From positions 7,967,141-8,031,140 of the forward strand of contig JAIOJX010000025.1 of assembly GCA_022376925.1 (NCBI GenBank): a stretch of 64,000 bases of DNA, written 5' to 3'. A program made the translations under genes and the position numbers. Numbering within the stretch: position 1 is the stretch's first letter; every line of letters begins with the position of its first letter. Shown in pieces: positions 12,301 to 27,300 of this stretch. Source of the DNA: Tragulus kanchil (taxonomy: Eukaryota; Chordata; Mammalia; Artiodactyla; Tragulidae). A model generated the notes under the pieces. The model searched no databases, had not been told where the DNA came from, and worked only from the letters and a program-made list of their open reading frames with translations.

Positions 12301-15300
12301 TTTGTCTCCATACCACAATTAATTATGCTTTAAAGAATTAGAGTATATGCAAATAAACATGATAATATGCTTATGTAAAGTCTCACTCTGAATTTTAGTG
12401 TGTCAGTGGTATGACTTTGTGGTTTTAAACTTCTTTCTTCCTTCCTTGGTATGCCATTTCATCTGTTCACAGAGCTGACTTTTCAGTTCAGAGTGAGGAA
12501 ATCCAATTTTGAGGGAAATTTTAAGTGCTTACACATGTATTTTTTCTTTTTTAACTTGAAAAGAGGTTTGTAATATGAACCTTATTCATGTTTTCTCTTT
12601 ACATTCAGTTTCCAGAGGAGACAGAACTGGACCTCTTGTCAGTAACTATTGAAGGTCCATCCCATTACTCATCGAATAGTGAAGGATCATACTCCGTGTT
12701 CAGTTCTCCCAAAACTCCAGGAGGCTTTGCACCAGGCATTTCTTTCCAGTCTGAAGAGGGCCGACGGGATGACAGTTTGTCTTCTACCAGTGAAGATTCC
12801 GAGAAGGATGAAAAGGATGATGACCACGAAAGGGAAAGATTTTATATTTACAGGAAACCCTCGTGAGTAGCCTTTTTAAGATCCTTAGACAGTACTTTAG
12901 AATCTGGAACTGGGCCTATAGCATTTTATAACTGTTAATTTTTACAGAAAAACATATGTCCAGCCAGAGTGGGACTTGGAGGATTTACTAATATAACTTA
13001 GCTCCATATGGCATTCTTTTTTTCTTTCCTTGTTTTTCTGGTTTTTTTTAATAAAATCTAGAAAGTAGCATTTAAATTTTACAGTTTGTGAAATGAAATT
13101 TCTTCCAAAATGAAGAGTGTAGGTCATATGCTGATATTCAGACTCTTTAGTAGCAGTGATTATGCCTGAGTCCTGAGTGCTTAGCACATTGCCTGGCACA
13201 TAATAGTTCCTCAGTACATAGTTGAATTAAATGTGACCCCATTAAACTTAGAAAAAACTTCAGTTAGTAGGGGCTAGCTGAGTAATTTGTGTGAATTTGT
13301 AAAATAGTAAAATGTATTTACAGACTATTGCTCACATAACATGTTGGAAAATAGTTTTCTGAAAACTTTTCCCATTTTACTACAGTGTAATGACGAGCTG
13401 TTCTTTCTCTAGACATACATCTCGCAAAAAAGCAACAGGCTTCGCTGCTGTTCATCAGCTGTTTACAGAACGCTGGCCAACAGCTCCAGCCAACAGAAAC
13501 CTTAGTGGCACAGCTACAGAGAGAAATATTGACTTTGAACTTGATATTCGAGTTGAGATTGACAGTGGAAAATGTGTGCTCCACCCAACCACCCTTCTAC
13601 AAGAACATGATGATATAAGCTTGAGAAGGTAAGATATTGGTCAGAAAAGGATACATATAACTTCATTTGTTAGAAATACTATTTATATATCATAGTCATA
13701 ACAGACATTTTTCCCTACATCCCAAATTGCAGATTTAAAGAGTATTTTTAATCATAGTTGGAAGGTTTGACTGTTCATTTGTACAGCATACTATTTCTTT
13801 AAGCAAATGTATAATATTTTTTGGTAATTAGAAATGAGTATCTGATTTAGATTCTACCTAATTTATTAAATAGTTTTATCTTTGAACTCTCCTTTAAATA
13901 AGTATGAATTTTTCACTTATTCACTGTCCTTTTATTGTTCACCTTTCTGTTTCAAAGAACAGTTTGATACTCAAAGATATCTTGCTATTGAGAGTTTGAA
14001 GAACTGAGGAAGAAATAAGGCTGGGGAAACACCTGCACAAGAGGCCTCAGTAGACTGGAGGTCTGCTCAGGCTGTAACTGTAGCTTAACCATGTTTTTGT
14101 CATTGAAGAAGTAGTTGCATAAACAGGCCTAAAGTTAGATTAGTGCTGCATTGAATTTCTCTTTTGCTTTTCCTTTCTATTCTAAACAAAAGAATGAGAG
14201 AAAATAATAATATCAATAATTGAATGGTTGAGTTAGGAGTGGCTAGAGATGCAGGTAAAACAAGTAGGAAGCTTGCTGACAGTTGTGGAAGCTGGGAGAT
14301 GGCCCCATGGGGGTTCATGCTACCATTCCACTTACTTTTTGTACATTCAGAATATCCTATAATAAAATGTCTCATTGTCTAATGAAGATTTTATAAAATG
14401 AGATGATTAAAAAATCACTCTTTAGCATGGAAACTTATATTACCATATGCAAAATAGATAACCAGTGGGAATTTGCTGTAAGATTAAGGGAATCCAAACG
14501 GGCTCTATAACAACCTAGAGGGGTGGGATAGGGAGAGAGATGGGGTCTGGCAACAGGCTTCGCTGCTGTTCATCAGCTGTTTACAGAACGCTGGCCAACA
14601 GCTCCAGCCAACAGAAACCTTAGTGGCACAGCTACAGAGAGAAATATTGACTTTGAACTTGATATTCGAGTTGAGATTGACAGTGGAAAATGTGTGCTCC
14701 ACCCAACCACCCTTCTACAAGAACATGATGATATAAGCTTGAGAAGGTAAGATATTGGTCAGAAAAGGATACATATAACTTCATTTGTTAGAAATACTAT
14801 TTATATATCATAGTCATAACAGACATTTTTCCCTACATCCCAAATTGCAGATTTAAAGAGTATTTTTAATCATAGTTGGAAGGTTTGACTGTTCATTTGT
14901 ACAGCATACTATTTCTTTAAGCAAATGTATAATATTTTTTGGTAATTAGAAATGAGTATCTGATTTAGATTCTACCTAATTTATTAAATAGTTTTATCTT
15001 TGAACTCTCCTTTAAATAAGTATGAATTTTTCACTTATTCACTGTCCTTTTATTGTTCACCTTTCTGTTTCAAAGAACAGTTTGATACTCAAAGATATCT
15101 TGCTATTGAGAGTTTGAAGAACTGAGGAAGAAATAAGGCTGGGGAAACACCTGCACAAGAGGCCTCAGTAGACTGGAGGTCTGCTCAGGCTGTAACTGTA
15201 GCTTAACCATGTTTTTGTCATTGAAGAAGTAGTTGCATAAACAGGCCTAAAGTTAGATTAGTGCTGCATTGAATTTCTCTTTTGCTTTTCCTTTCTATTC

Positions 15301-18300
15301 TAAACAAAAGAATGAGAGAAAATAATAATATCAATAATTGAATGGTTGAGTTAGGAGTGGCTAGAGATGCAGGTAAAACAAGTAGGAAGCTTGCTGACAG
15401 TTGTGGAAGCTGGGAGATGGCCCCATGGGGGTTCATGCTACCATTCCACTTACTTTTTGTACATTCAGAATATCCTATAATAAAATGTCTCATTGTCTAA
15501 TGAAGATTTTATAAAATGAGATGATTAAAAAATCACTCTTTAGCATGGAAACTTATATTACCATATGCAAAATAGATAACCAGTGGGAATTTGCTGTAAG
15601 ATTAAGGGAATCCAAACGGGCTCTATAACAACCTAGAGGGGTGGGATAGGGAGAGAGATGGGAGGAAAGTTTAGGGCGTGGACATACCTATGACTGATTC
15701 ATGTTGATATTTGGCAGTAAACAATAAAACTCAGTAAAGCTATTATCCTTCAATTAAAAAAAATAAATTAAAAAAGTGACTCTGAACTGTTAGATTCTTA
15801 GAAATGCAGTAGTGATAAAAAGAATGACTGTTAATTTATTTTTGGTTGAACTGCAATAAGCCAGAATAAATTGCTGATATTCAGCTATATCTACCTATGT
15901 AAAGGGCAGTTTCATTTGGTTCCACCTTCGTGTAAAAGAGTTGTGGCCACAGGAAGGGATAAAGGTAATACAGCATAAATACCCATGCAAGGATTTACCA
16001 GTGTAGCTAGAGACACTGATGAGCTTCACTTTTTCAACTTTGTTAATGAAGGATTACATTCCACTAACTATGTAAACAAGTTGCATTTTAAACACTATAA
16101 AAGAAGAGAAATGTCTTTCAAAAAGATAAAACATTTTTCTATTTATAGGAGTTATGACAGAAGTTCCAGGAGTTTAGATCAAGATTCTCCTTCAAAAAAG
16201 AAGAAGTTTCAAACTAATTATGCTTCCACAACCCATTTAATGACTGGCAAGAAAGTGCCATCCTCTCTGCAAACAAAGCCCAGTGACTTAGAAACCACAG
16301 TATTTTACATTCCTGGAGTTGATGTAAAGGTAAAAACCTAAATGTCTAGGATAAAGGATTAGATTATTAGTAGCGTTTATTTTCTGTCATATATATTCTT
16401 CCTTCACCAATTACATTAAAATGAGACTTTCTGAAGTTTTCTCTAATACAGCTGTATTCTGAACATGAGGCCTTCTAAACTGCAAGCTGCCCCACTTTTC
16501 TATGAAGTATTGATTTTCTTTTAAATATTGATATTCATAATGTTAAACCTTGCCTAGAGCGACTTTTTAGATTCTAGAATTATATGACCCTAGAATATTA
16601 AGCTAGAAAGAATTTAAAATAATATCTGAGATGACCCTTTTCACTTTAAAAATGAAAAGTTGCTAATAAGGAACTTGCGGTCACACAGCTAACTTGGTTA
16701 AATCTTCTGGCTCCTGGATCAGTGTTCTTTCTGCTGCATTTTTGTACATGTCTTGGTTTTTCTCATCTGCATATTTTAATCTTGGAAGTTTATTTGTTTC
16801 AATACAGTTGCATTATAATTCCAAGACTCTAAAGACTGAATCACCTAATGCCTCCAGAGGATCTTCCTTGCCACGAACCCTCTCTAAAGAGTCCAAGCTG
16901 TATGGTATGAAAGATAGTGCAACATCTCCTCCTTCTCCTCCTTTACCTAGCACTGTCCAGAGCAAGACTAACACCTTACTTCCTCCCCAACCCCCACCTA
17001 TTCCCTCAGGTATTTAAGGAAAATATATTTTCATTTGTTCATAATTTTAAGTCATCACCTACTTGCTCTATTAAGACTTTCAAATTCATTGTTTAAGAGA
17101 AAAGGACTTAGGCTTGTCAATAACGATTGTACAAAATTCATATATGGAAGTGTAAGCCAACTACTTTTGCTTAGTTTTCAAATTGGTATTACCTTAGACT
17201 ATCAGTTTCTGTGTAATTTCTTAGATCTGTGTATATTTAGAAAGTCTTATGTAGTTCAAATTTAGGAGCTTTTGATCTAGATGGAAACACAACACATACA
17301 TTATAGACAGAAAACATTGAACTTAAAACATAATTATCTATTACTGCATAACAAATTACCCCAAACTTAGTGGCTTATAATCTTTTTTTTTAAATCTGGT
17401 CACTGCTATTGGTCTTTCATTTATTTATTTCCATCCATCTTTGTTCTTTGGCCTGTGTGGGCCACCCATCGCGGTGGCCTGTCTCACTGCAGAGCACCGG
17501 CTCTGGGCATGTGCGCTCCAGAGCTCCAGCTTGGTAGTTGGACACATCGGTCCAGCCGCTCCGCAGCACATGGGATCCTCCCAGGCCAGGGATCGAACCA
17601 GCGCCCCTTGCACTGCAAGGTGGTGTCCTTACCCACTGGACCACCAGGGCAGCCCATGGCTTGTAATCTTAAACACAGTCCTGTGAATCAGAAATTTAGG
17701 AGCAGTTTGGCTGAGTGAGTCTGACTCCCTAATCTTCTGTGAAGTTGCAGTCAGGATTTTGGCTTGTCATCCAGTCATCCAGATGCTTGACTGGGTCTGG
17801 GAACTCTGCTCCTATCCCATTCACATGACTAGCAAGCTGGTGCTTTAGTTTCTCCCCACATGGGTATCTCCACTGGGCCGCTTGAGTGTTCTCATGACAT
17901 GGCAGCTGAAGTGATCCAAAAGAGAAAATGGCTGGAACTGCAATGTCTTTTATGCAGAAGTCTCAGAAGTCACATACCATTATTCCACAATATCTTGTTA
18001 ATCATATAGGCCAGTCTTACTCAGTGTGGGAGAAAACTACACCAGAGCGTGAATACCAGGAGAAAAGGACCACTGGAAGTTAATACCTTATCTGTGTAAT
18101 AGAATTTCCAATAACAGGAATATTGGACTGGACAAGAATTATTGAGAGATGGAACTTGATACATAAGTCTTTCAAAGTAACCAGTAATCATGATAATAAT
18201 GCCTAACATTTTTGTATCACTTTTAAATTAACAAAACACATTTATGTCCATTAAGTGCAGGGCTGATATTATTATCCCCATTCTGTATATGAAGAAAGTT

Positions 18301-21300
18301 AAAGCTCATAGAAGCAGAATTTCTTTCCTAGGTTTACAAACTAATACAGGCTAGAATTGGAAGCCTAAGCCAAAGTTACCTAAATCTTAGTAATCATTCT
18401 ATTGATGTGGAAATGTTTAGTTAGGTAGAAGGAAAAAGAGATGTACTCCATCTAGGGAGACATATAAACATTTACCAGGAAATAACATCATGAATGTAAG
18501 CCTAAAAACTGATGTTTTTCCTCAGTAGCCACAAATATCATTAGTCAAAGTTCTCTACATCTTAAGTGGACAAAATAATACTATACGAGAAACTAAATGC
18601 TCAAATGCTAATAAGAGAGTTACCACAATATGAATTTGAAAAAAGCAGCTGTACTTTGTGACCTAAAGCAAGTAGGAATAACTGTTTTATTTATCATTGA
18701 TCATCTTTGAGTTCTAACAAAAAGATTTCTATCAGTATATTTTTATTGCATTCTTATATGGTTTTAAGTATAAGGTGCTTCACCTGATTAAACTGTCATA
18801 TAATTCTAATTTCTCACAAAATTGTGTTTTCTGGAGACTATTAAATTCACCTCACATCTGTAAATGTTCTAGCCAAAGGAAAAGGAAGTGGAGGAGTGAA
18901 AACAGCCAAGTTATATGCCTGGGTAGCTCTCCAGTCATTGCCAGAAGAAATGGTGATAAGTCCCTGCCTATTAGACTTTCTGGAAAAGGCTCTGGAAACT
19001 ATCCCAATTACACCAATTGAAAGGAACTATACAAGTGAGTATCTTCTTAAATACTTTCTTGCCCATCACATGTACTGTGTTGTCCTATTATTAGAAAGAT
19101 TTCATAATGCTATTATATATTACTCTATAATATATTCAATGATAAGTGAGTTATAGAATTAAAAAATAACTTGAGAGACTCATTAGTCCTGGTGGGGTTT
19201 ATTATTCTTCCATGGCTACAGCTAGTTAATGACAAAATTAACGTTCTTAATACCTTATCTGTGTAATAGAATTTCCAATAACAGGAATATTGGACTGGAC
19301 AAGAATTATTGAGAGATGGAACTTGATACATAAGTCTTTCAAAGTAACCAGTAATCATGATAATAATGCCTAACATTTTTGTATCACTTTTAAATTAACA
19401 AAACACATTTATGTCCATTAAGTGCAGGGCTGATATTATTATCCCCATTCTGTATATGAAGAAAGTTAAAGCTCATAGAAGCAGAATTTCTTTCCTAGGT
19501 TTACAAACTAATACAGGCTAGAATTGGAAGCCTAAGCCAAAGTTACCTAAATCTTAGTAATCATTCTATTGATGTGGAAATGTTTAGTTAGGTAGAAGGA
19601 AAAAGAGATGTACTCCATCTAGGGAGACATATAAACATTTACCAGGAAATAACATCATGAATGTAAGCCTAAAAACTGATGTTTTTCCTCAGTAGCCACA
19701 AATATCATTAGTCAAAGTTCTCTACATCTTAAGTGGACAAAATAATACTATATGAGAAACTAAATGCTCAAATGCTAATGAGAGAGTTAGCAAAATATGA
19801 ATTTGAAAAATGCAGCTGTACTTTGTGACCTAAAGCAAGTAGGAATAACTGTTTTATTTATCATTGATCATCTTTGAGTTCTAACAAAAAGATTTCTATC
19901 AGTATATTTTTATTGCATTCTTATATGGTTTTAAGTATAAGGTGCTTCACCTGATTAAACTGTCATATAATTCTAATTTCTCACAAAATTGTGTTTTCTG
20001 GAGACTATTAAATTCACCTCACATCTGTAAATGTTCTAGCCAAAGGAAAAGGAAGTGGAGGAGTGAAAACAGCCAAGTTATATGCCTGGGTAGCTCTCCA
20101 GTCATTGCCAGAAGAAATGGTGATAAGTCCCTGCCTATTAGACTTTCTGGAAAAGGCTCTGGAAACTATCCCAATTACACCAATTGAAAGGAACTATACA
20201 AGTGAGTATCTTCTTAAATACTTTCTTGCCCATCACATGTACTGTGTTGTCCTATTATTAGAAAGATTTCATAATGCTATTATATATTACTCTATAATAT
20301 ATTCAATGATAAGTGAGTTATAGAATTAAAAAATAACTTGAGAGACTCATTAGTCCTGGTGGGGTTTATTATTCTTCCATGGCTACAGCTAGTTAATGAC
20401 AAAATTAACGTTCTTAATCTTATGTTTGGAGAAAGAAATGGCGACCCACTCCAGTATTCTTGCCTGGGAAATCCCAGGGACAGAGGAACCTGGTGGGCTG
20501 CAGTCCATGGGGTCACAGAAGTCAGACACGATTGAGCGACTGAACAACAGGTTCTATGTTAGTGTATCTCTTGGACTGCAAACTCCTTAAATACAAAGAC
20601 AAAATTACTGTTTTCTTTGTGTATAGCAGCAGGGAATCAAGAGTTTGAAAGAATGAGTAAGAGCTTTGATTAGGGAAAAAGGTACAAAATGATGAACTAC
20701 AGAAGCCAATGTTTCTGTGCGTTCAGTATTACCCCTGATCTCAGTATTAGCATAAGATAAAAATATCTTTTAATAAATAGTTTGTCTTTCCTTAATAGTA
20801 AACCTTTAAATATTTTAACAGCTGTCAGCTCACAAGATGAAGATATGGGACACTTTGAAATACCAGATCCTATGGAAGAATCAACAACATCACTAGTATC
20901 ATCTTCAACATCTGCTTACTCTTCCTTCCCTGTAGATGTTGTGGTTTATGTACGAGTTCAGGTGATATACTTTATCTCTTCCTTTTTGTTTTAAAGGAAA
21001 AAGGTTTTCCTATGTTTATTTGAACATTTACAATACTACTTTCTTTTAAAGTTTTCTAAAGGTGCATGTCTGTGATGGCCTAGAGGCTGCCTGAACCTCT
21101 GGGAAGAATATGTACAATTTTATGTCTGTTATTTACTTATCTTCTGAGAAGGTTCATGTCTTTGAGTGTTCAAAATTAAGATCTCATACTTTTGTGGCAA
21201 TGCACATTTTTAATTATATTATGGCACCTGTATTTTTTGTCATTATGGTTGTTTGAGGGCAGACATAAAGCGAAATTGAGATACAAAGTCACAATAGTAC

Positions 21301-24300
21301 CTTTGTTAGATTCTTCTAAGGATTATATAATTATGTGTTTAATTATTTTATTCTAAAATTCAGTCCTGTTTGTAGGCCTTTAGGTGTATAGACTACACCT
21401 CTGATATTGTGGGTTCAGTTCCAGATCACTGCTGCAATAAAGCAAATACTGCAGTGAATCAAGTTACCTGATTTTTTTTTTTTCCCAGCATATTTAAAAA
21501 TTGTTTAGAGGGAGGGGTCAGGGATATACATATGACTAATCTTGGATTATACATATCTGTAAACAGCAAAACTCTGTAAAAGCAAAAGATAAAATGAAAA
21601 TAATTTTTTAAAATTGTTTACACTATACTGTAGTCTATTAAATATGCAGTAGTATTATACCTAAAATAAAACAACATATCTACCGTAAGTAGAAAATAAT
21701 GCTATTGAAAAAACTGTATCATTTAAACTTGCTCAAGGTAGGGTTGTCACAAACTGTCAATTTGTAAAAATAAAATCAACATCTATAAAGCACAGTAAAG
21801 TGAGATATGTTATATTACCATCCAATTGAGTCTGTTTATTAAGAAGGATTTAAAGTGTTAGTCACTCAATTACATCAGACTCTGTGACCCCATGGACTGT
21901 AGCCTGCCAGGCTCATCTGTCCACGGGATACTCCAGGCAAGAAAGAAGGATTTGACTTGTATCTAGACTTCAAGATTTAGTTTACTGTTGATTAAAACTT
22001 TATGATCAATCTAAAGAATAAAAGGAACATTAATGAATAATCTGTTCAGATTAATTTCTACAGTAGCAGTTTGGCCAAAAGGACTTCAATCTGATCTTTT
22101 GGAGTTTTTTACTAGCTTTTCTGAAGATCTGATGAAAACATGTAATGAGTGAGGGCTTGAGAGTTTGTAAAAAATTGTTATTAATGCAATAGTCTTTTAA
22201 AATTTCAGTATAAAGGAAATTACTTCCTTTAAAATATTCTACTATGAACAGTATGACCATAAACATATTTAATGTTACGAATTATCTAAATGTCTATATT
22301 TACTGCATATAGTCCCTCAAATATTTAGTTTTAAAAATGATACCATTTTGTATAATGCATTTTGGTTAATGTAGCTGATGTGTCTGAAAAAGGTAGGACA
22401 TTAAATAAACTCAAAATAATAAATTTGGTATATGGAAACAATGTAATTTTTGGAGTCCAGTAGAAAATTTTTTAATAATCTTGCTCCTAGAAACTTTTCT
22501 TTCTTTGTCTTTCTGCACTTTTCAGCCCTCACAGATCAAGTTTAGCTGTTTGCCAGTGTCAAGAGTAGAATGCATGCTAAAGCTGCCATCCCTGGACTTG
22601 GTATTTTCTTCAAATCGAGGAGAACTGGAGACTTTAGGGGCTGCATATCCTGCAGAGACTTTATCCCCTGGAGGTAATGCTCCTCAGAGTGGAACAAAGA
22701 CCTCCTCAAGCAAAACTGGAGTACCAGGTGTGGAAACACTCTTTTATTCAACTGACATAAAGCCAAGTCCTATTTTAATAATAATTAATAAATATTTCCA
22801 AATAAATAAATTTGGAAAAGGACAAAATTTGAGAATTAGGGTATTGTTAGAAAAAAATCAATAGGGGATCAAAGTTTGAGTGTACTTTATTATACTCAAA
22901 GAATGGTGGTTGCATAGCGTATTGTTGCTGGTTCATGTGCATTATCCACTGTGAAATGTGAATGATAATGTGTTCTAGAACTTTTGAATGTTTTATTTTA
23001 TGTTGTGGTTTTACATTATGAATGACCAGTGTTGCAAGTGGTCAGTAGGAGATGTAGTATTATCTTGCAAGGATTTCTTGTCACACTGAGTTTAAAGTAT
23101 ATCAGATTGTGTGTATGTGTATAAAAAAAAATTTTAGTGGTAAATTTTGTTACCTAACTCAGATGTCTGTTTCATGAAAAGCGTATGTTTTAAAGTAGAA
23201 CTGATGACTTCCTGATCAGATACTCAGTTTTCACTGTAGTAAAACTCAGTGTTATTAATGCAATAGTCTTTTAAAATTTCAGTATAAAGGAAATTACTTC
23301 CTTTAAAATATTCTACTATGAACAGTATGACCATAAACATATTTAATGTTACGAATTATCTAAATGTCTATATTTACTGCATATAGTCCCTCAAATATTT
23401 AGTTTTAAAAATGATACCATTTTGTATAATGCATTTTGGTTAATGTAGCTGATGTGTCTGAAAAAGGTAGGACATTAAATAAACTCAAAATAATAAATTT
23501 GGTATATGGAAACAATGTAATTTTTGGAGTCCAGTAGAAAATTTTTTAATAATCTTGCTCCTAGAAACTTTTCTTTCTTTGTCTTTCTGCACTTTTCAGC
23601 CCTCACAGATCAAGTTTAGCTGTTTGCCAGTGTCAAGAGTAGAATGCATGCTAAAGCTGCCATCCCTGGACTTGGTATTTTCTTCAAATCGAGGAGAACT
23701 GGAGACTTTAGGGGCTGCATATCCTGCAGAGACTTTATCCCCTGGAGGTAATGCTCCTCAGAGTGGAACAAAGACCTCCTCAAGCAAAACTGGAGTACCA
23801 GGTGTGGAAACACTCTTTTATTCAACTGACATAAAGCCAAGTCCTATTTTAATAATAATTAATAAATATTTCCAAATAAATAAATTTGGAAAAGGACAAA
23901 ATTTGAGAATTAGGGTATTGTTAGAAAAAAATCAATAGGGGATCAAAGTTTGAGTGTACTTTATTATACTCAAAGAATGGTGGTTGCATAGCGTATTGTT
24001 GCTGGTTCATGTGCATTATCCACTGTGAAATGTGAATGATAATGTGTTCTAGAACTTTTGAATGTTTTATTTTATGTTGTGGTTTTACATTATGAATGAC
24101 CAGTGTTGCAAGTGGTCAGTAGGAGATGTAGTATTATCTTGCAAGGATTTCTTGTCACACTGAGTTTAAAGTATATCAGATTGTGTGTATGTGTATAAAA
24201 AAAAATTTTAGTGGTAAATTTTGTTACCTAACTCAGATGTCTGTTTCATGAAAAGCGTATGTTTTAAAGTAGAACTGATGACTTCCTGATCAGATACTCA

Positions 24301-27300
24301 GTTTTCACTGTAGTAAAACTCAGTGTCATTAATGCCATAAAAATCATTTAGAGGTCACAAATGCAAATAGTAAAGATTTTATTTGACATTTTTTAAAAGA
24401 GAGACCAGAATGAATGAAAATAATAAAAGAAGTGAAAAGAGAACTAATATTAAGACAGTTTAGCATTTCTACCCCTAAAGCAGATTTTGGAATATTCACT
24501 TTTTTCTTAATAACAAAATGTCATAAATTAACAGAAATTATTATAGCAGTATATATGTACTGTGCTAGGAATTCATACTGAAAGGAATATAAAATGAGCA
24601 GCTATTTTTATGCCCACATTTCTTTTAGAAAATAAAATAGTTTAAATAGCACCCCTTATTTTATCATAATAAAATATGCAAGAAAGAATGATGATGAGAA
24701 TAAATGTGTAAGAAATGTAGGTTATGGCAGTATCCATTCTTTGAAAGGGTCTTCACTGAACTTTACTGAGTTGTGCATCAGAGCTAGGGGTTGGATATAC
24801 TATAGTGAACTTAGCTAACAGACATATTCCTTGCTAATAGGAAACTTAAATTGAATTTGGAGAAATACATAATAAGCAAACAAACCTATCTTAAGGGGAA
24901 ATATGAAGTTGGTTAAGTATGAGTTAGCCAAGCAGAGAGTTGAGGGAATTAACACACCAAGTACAGAATATAAAATCTATAAAGTAGGAAAGAGCTTGAC
25001 AACTTTGAAAAATAAAAAGAATGAAACTAGTGTAAGTGGAACATGGTGAACAAAAGGTTCACCAAGAGCAAGGTTTCCATAGATAACAAAGAGCCAGATC
25101 GTGTGGGGAAGCCACTGAGAGGTTCAGCAGGGAAGTGGAAGTGATTCCAAGTAACACTTCTAGGACGCTAGTCAGCTGCAGTGTGGCAGCTTACTAGAGA
25201 AAGATAAGACAGAGGAAGCAGGGAGAGCAGTTGGCTACTTCAACAGCCCAGGATTGATAGGTTTTAGGCTTGAATAGCAAGAGTTAGATGGAGGGAAATG
25301 GACAGACTTGAGAGATATATATTTATCGTTAGTTAGACATAGAAATGAAATGGTGATAAACTGCACGATAGAAAGTCAGAAGTGGGAAGGATGACAAATA
25401 ATTCCCAAGTTTCTGGTTGTGTTACAGAGACAAGAAATATTATTAGAAAAGCAGAGTAGGAAAAAGAGCAAGGAGTTCAAGAGTTTTTGGAAAAAGAGAA
25501 CTAATAATTAAGAAAAAAAAAAGGTTTAGCATTTCTACCCCTAAAGCAGATTTTGGAATATTCACTTTTTTCTTAATAACAAAATGTCATAAATTAACAG
25601 AAATTATTATAGCAGTATATATGTACTGTGCTAGGAATTCATACTGAAAGGAATATAAAAGAGCAGCTATTTTATGCCCACATTTCTTTTAGAAAATAAA
25701 ATAGTTTAAATAGCACCCCTTATTTTATCATAATAAAATATGCAAGAAAGAATGATGATGAGAATAAATGTGTAAGAAATGTAGGTTATGGCAGTATCCA
25801 TTCTTTGAAAGGGTCTTCACTGAACTTTACTGAGTTGTGCATCAGAGCTAGGGGTTGGATATACTATAGTGAACTTAGCTAACAGACATATTCCTTGCTA
25901 ATAGGAAACTTAAATTGAATTTGGAGAAATACATAATAAGCAAACAAACCTATCTTAAGGGGAAATATGAAGTTGGTTAAGTATGAGTTAGCCAAGCAGA
26001 GAGTTGAGGGAATTAACACACCAAGTACAGAATATAAAATCTATAAAGTAGGAAAGAGCTTGACAACTTTGAAAAATAAAAAGAATGAAACTAGTGTAAG
26101 TGGAACATGGTGAACAAAAGGTTCACCAAGAGCAAGGTTTCCATAGATAACAAAGAGCCAGATCGTGTGGGGAAGCCACTGAGAGGTTCAGCAGGGAAGT
26201 GGAAGTGATTCCAAGTAACACTTCTAGGACGCTAGTCAGCTGCAGTGTGGCAGCTTACTAGAGAAAGATAAGACAGAGGAAGCAGGGAGAGCAGTTGGCT
26301 ACTTCAACAGCCCAGGATTGATAGGTTTTAGGCTTGAATAGCAAGAGTTAGATGGAGGGAAATGGACAGACTTGAGAGATATATATTTATCGTTAGTTAG
26401 ACATAGAAATGAAATGGTGATAAACTGCACGATAGAAAGTCAGAAGTGGGAAGGATGACAAATAATTCCCAAGTTTCTGGTTGTGTTACAGAGACAAGAA
26501 ATATTATTAGAAAAGCAGAGTAGGAAAAAGAGCAAGGGTTCAGTCTCAGATATGGTAAGCTTTAAATATCTGTGATCCACTCTAGTGGGATGTCCAGTAG
26601 CCAGTTGCAATATATGATTCCAAAGGAAGTCTGGTTTGGAGATACGTATTTTAGAATCGTTGGCAAACTCATATAATGATCTATTCAGATGGTCTCATAT
26701 TTTTTATGCTTAAAGCATATTTGGAATTAGCCCGTTTACCCATGGTAAATGTTGCCAATAAGGCCTTTTAGCTGCCGAAGAAAATGAAACCTTTTAACTT
26801 TCTCCATTTGTGCATTTTGTTCTGTTTCCAGTGTTTCTATGGAAATGTGGACTCCAGTTGCATGGTTTGGGTTTTTTACAGTTCATTCTCCTCCAGTGCT
26901 TAAAACTAGTCTATTTTGTACCTCTTCCAACTGCCTCTTTCCAGTAGAACAAAGGAAAAAGTAAACAGAAAATGATGGAGTTGGCCATTCATGTGTATAA
27001 ATAGTTATTTCAGCGATGAACAGAATATTCAGCCATGATTTTAGAGTAAACTAATTGGAAAATAAATCTAAACCCTCATTTTAAGGATATAAATTGATCA
27101 GTTAATGTTTGACTATTTTCATTTTGAGATTATATTACAGACAGCTTTTTAATATTTTCTGTGTCTTATTCTATTTTGAATTTTTGTGTGCCTCATAGGT
27201 TCTTCAGGATTAGGCAGTCCTCTTGGCAGAAGTCGACACAGCAGCAGTCAGTCAGATCTGACCAGTTCCAGCAGCAGTTCCTCTGGGCTGAGCTTCACTG

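Larger units (their letters stand above)
18080..20418. repeat. Tandem duplication D6 (period 1167 bp, exon w11)
   Basis: 18080-19251 matches 19247-20418, with a 5-bp shared sequence (ttaat) at the junction. Differences are confined to a 60-bp cluster around 18586-18646. Confidence 0.93.
22176..24326. repeat. Tandem duplication D7 (period 1074 bp, exon w13)
   Basis: 22176-23252 equals 23250-24326. The join shares tgt and sits inside a longer imperfect match (attaatgc/cattaatgcc) present at both ends of the unit. Confidence 0.93.
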
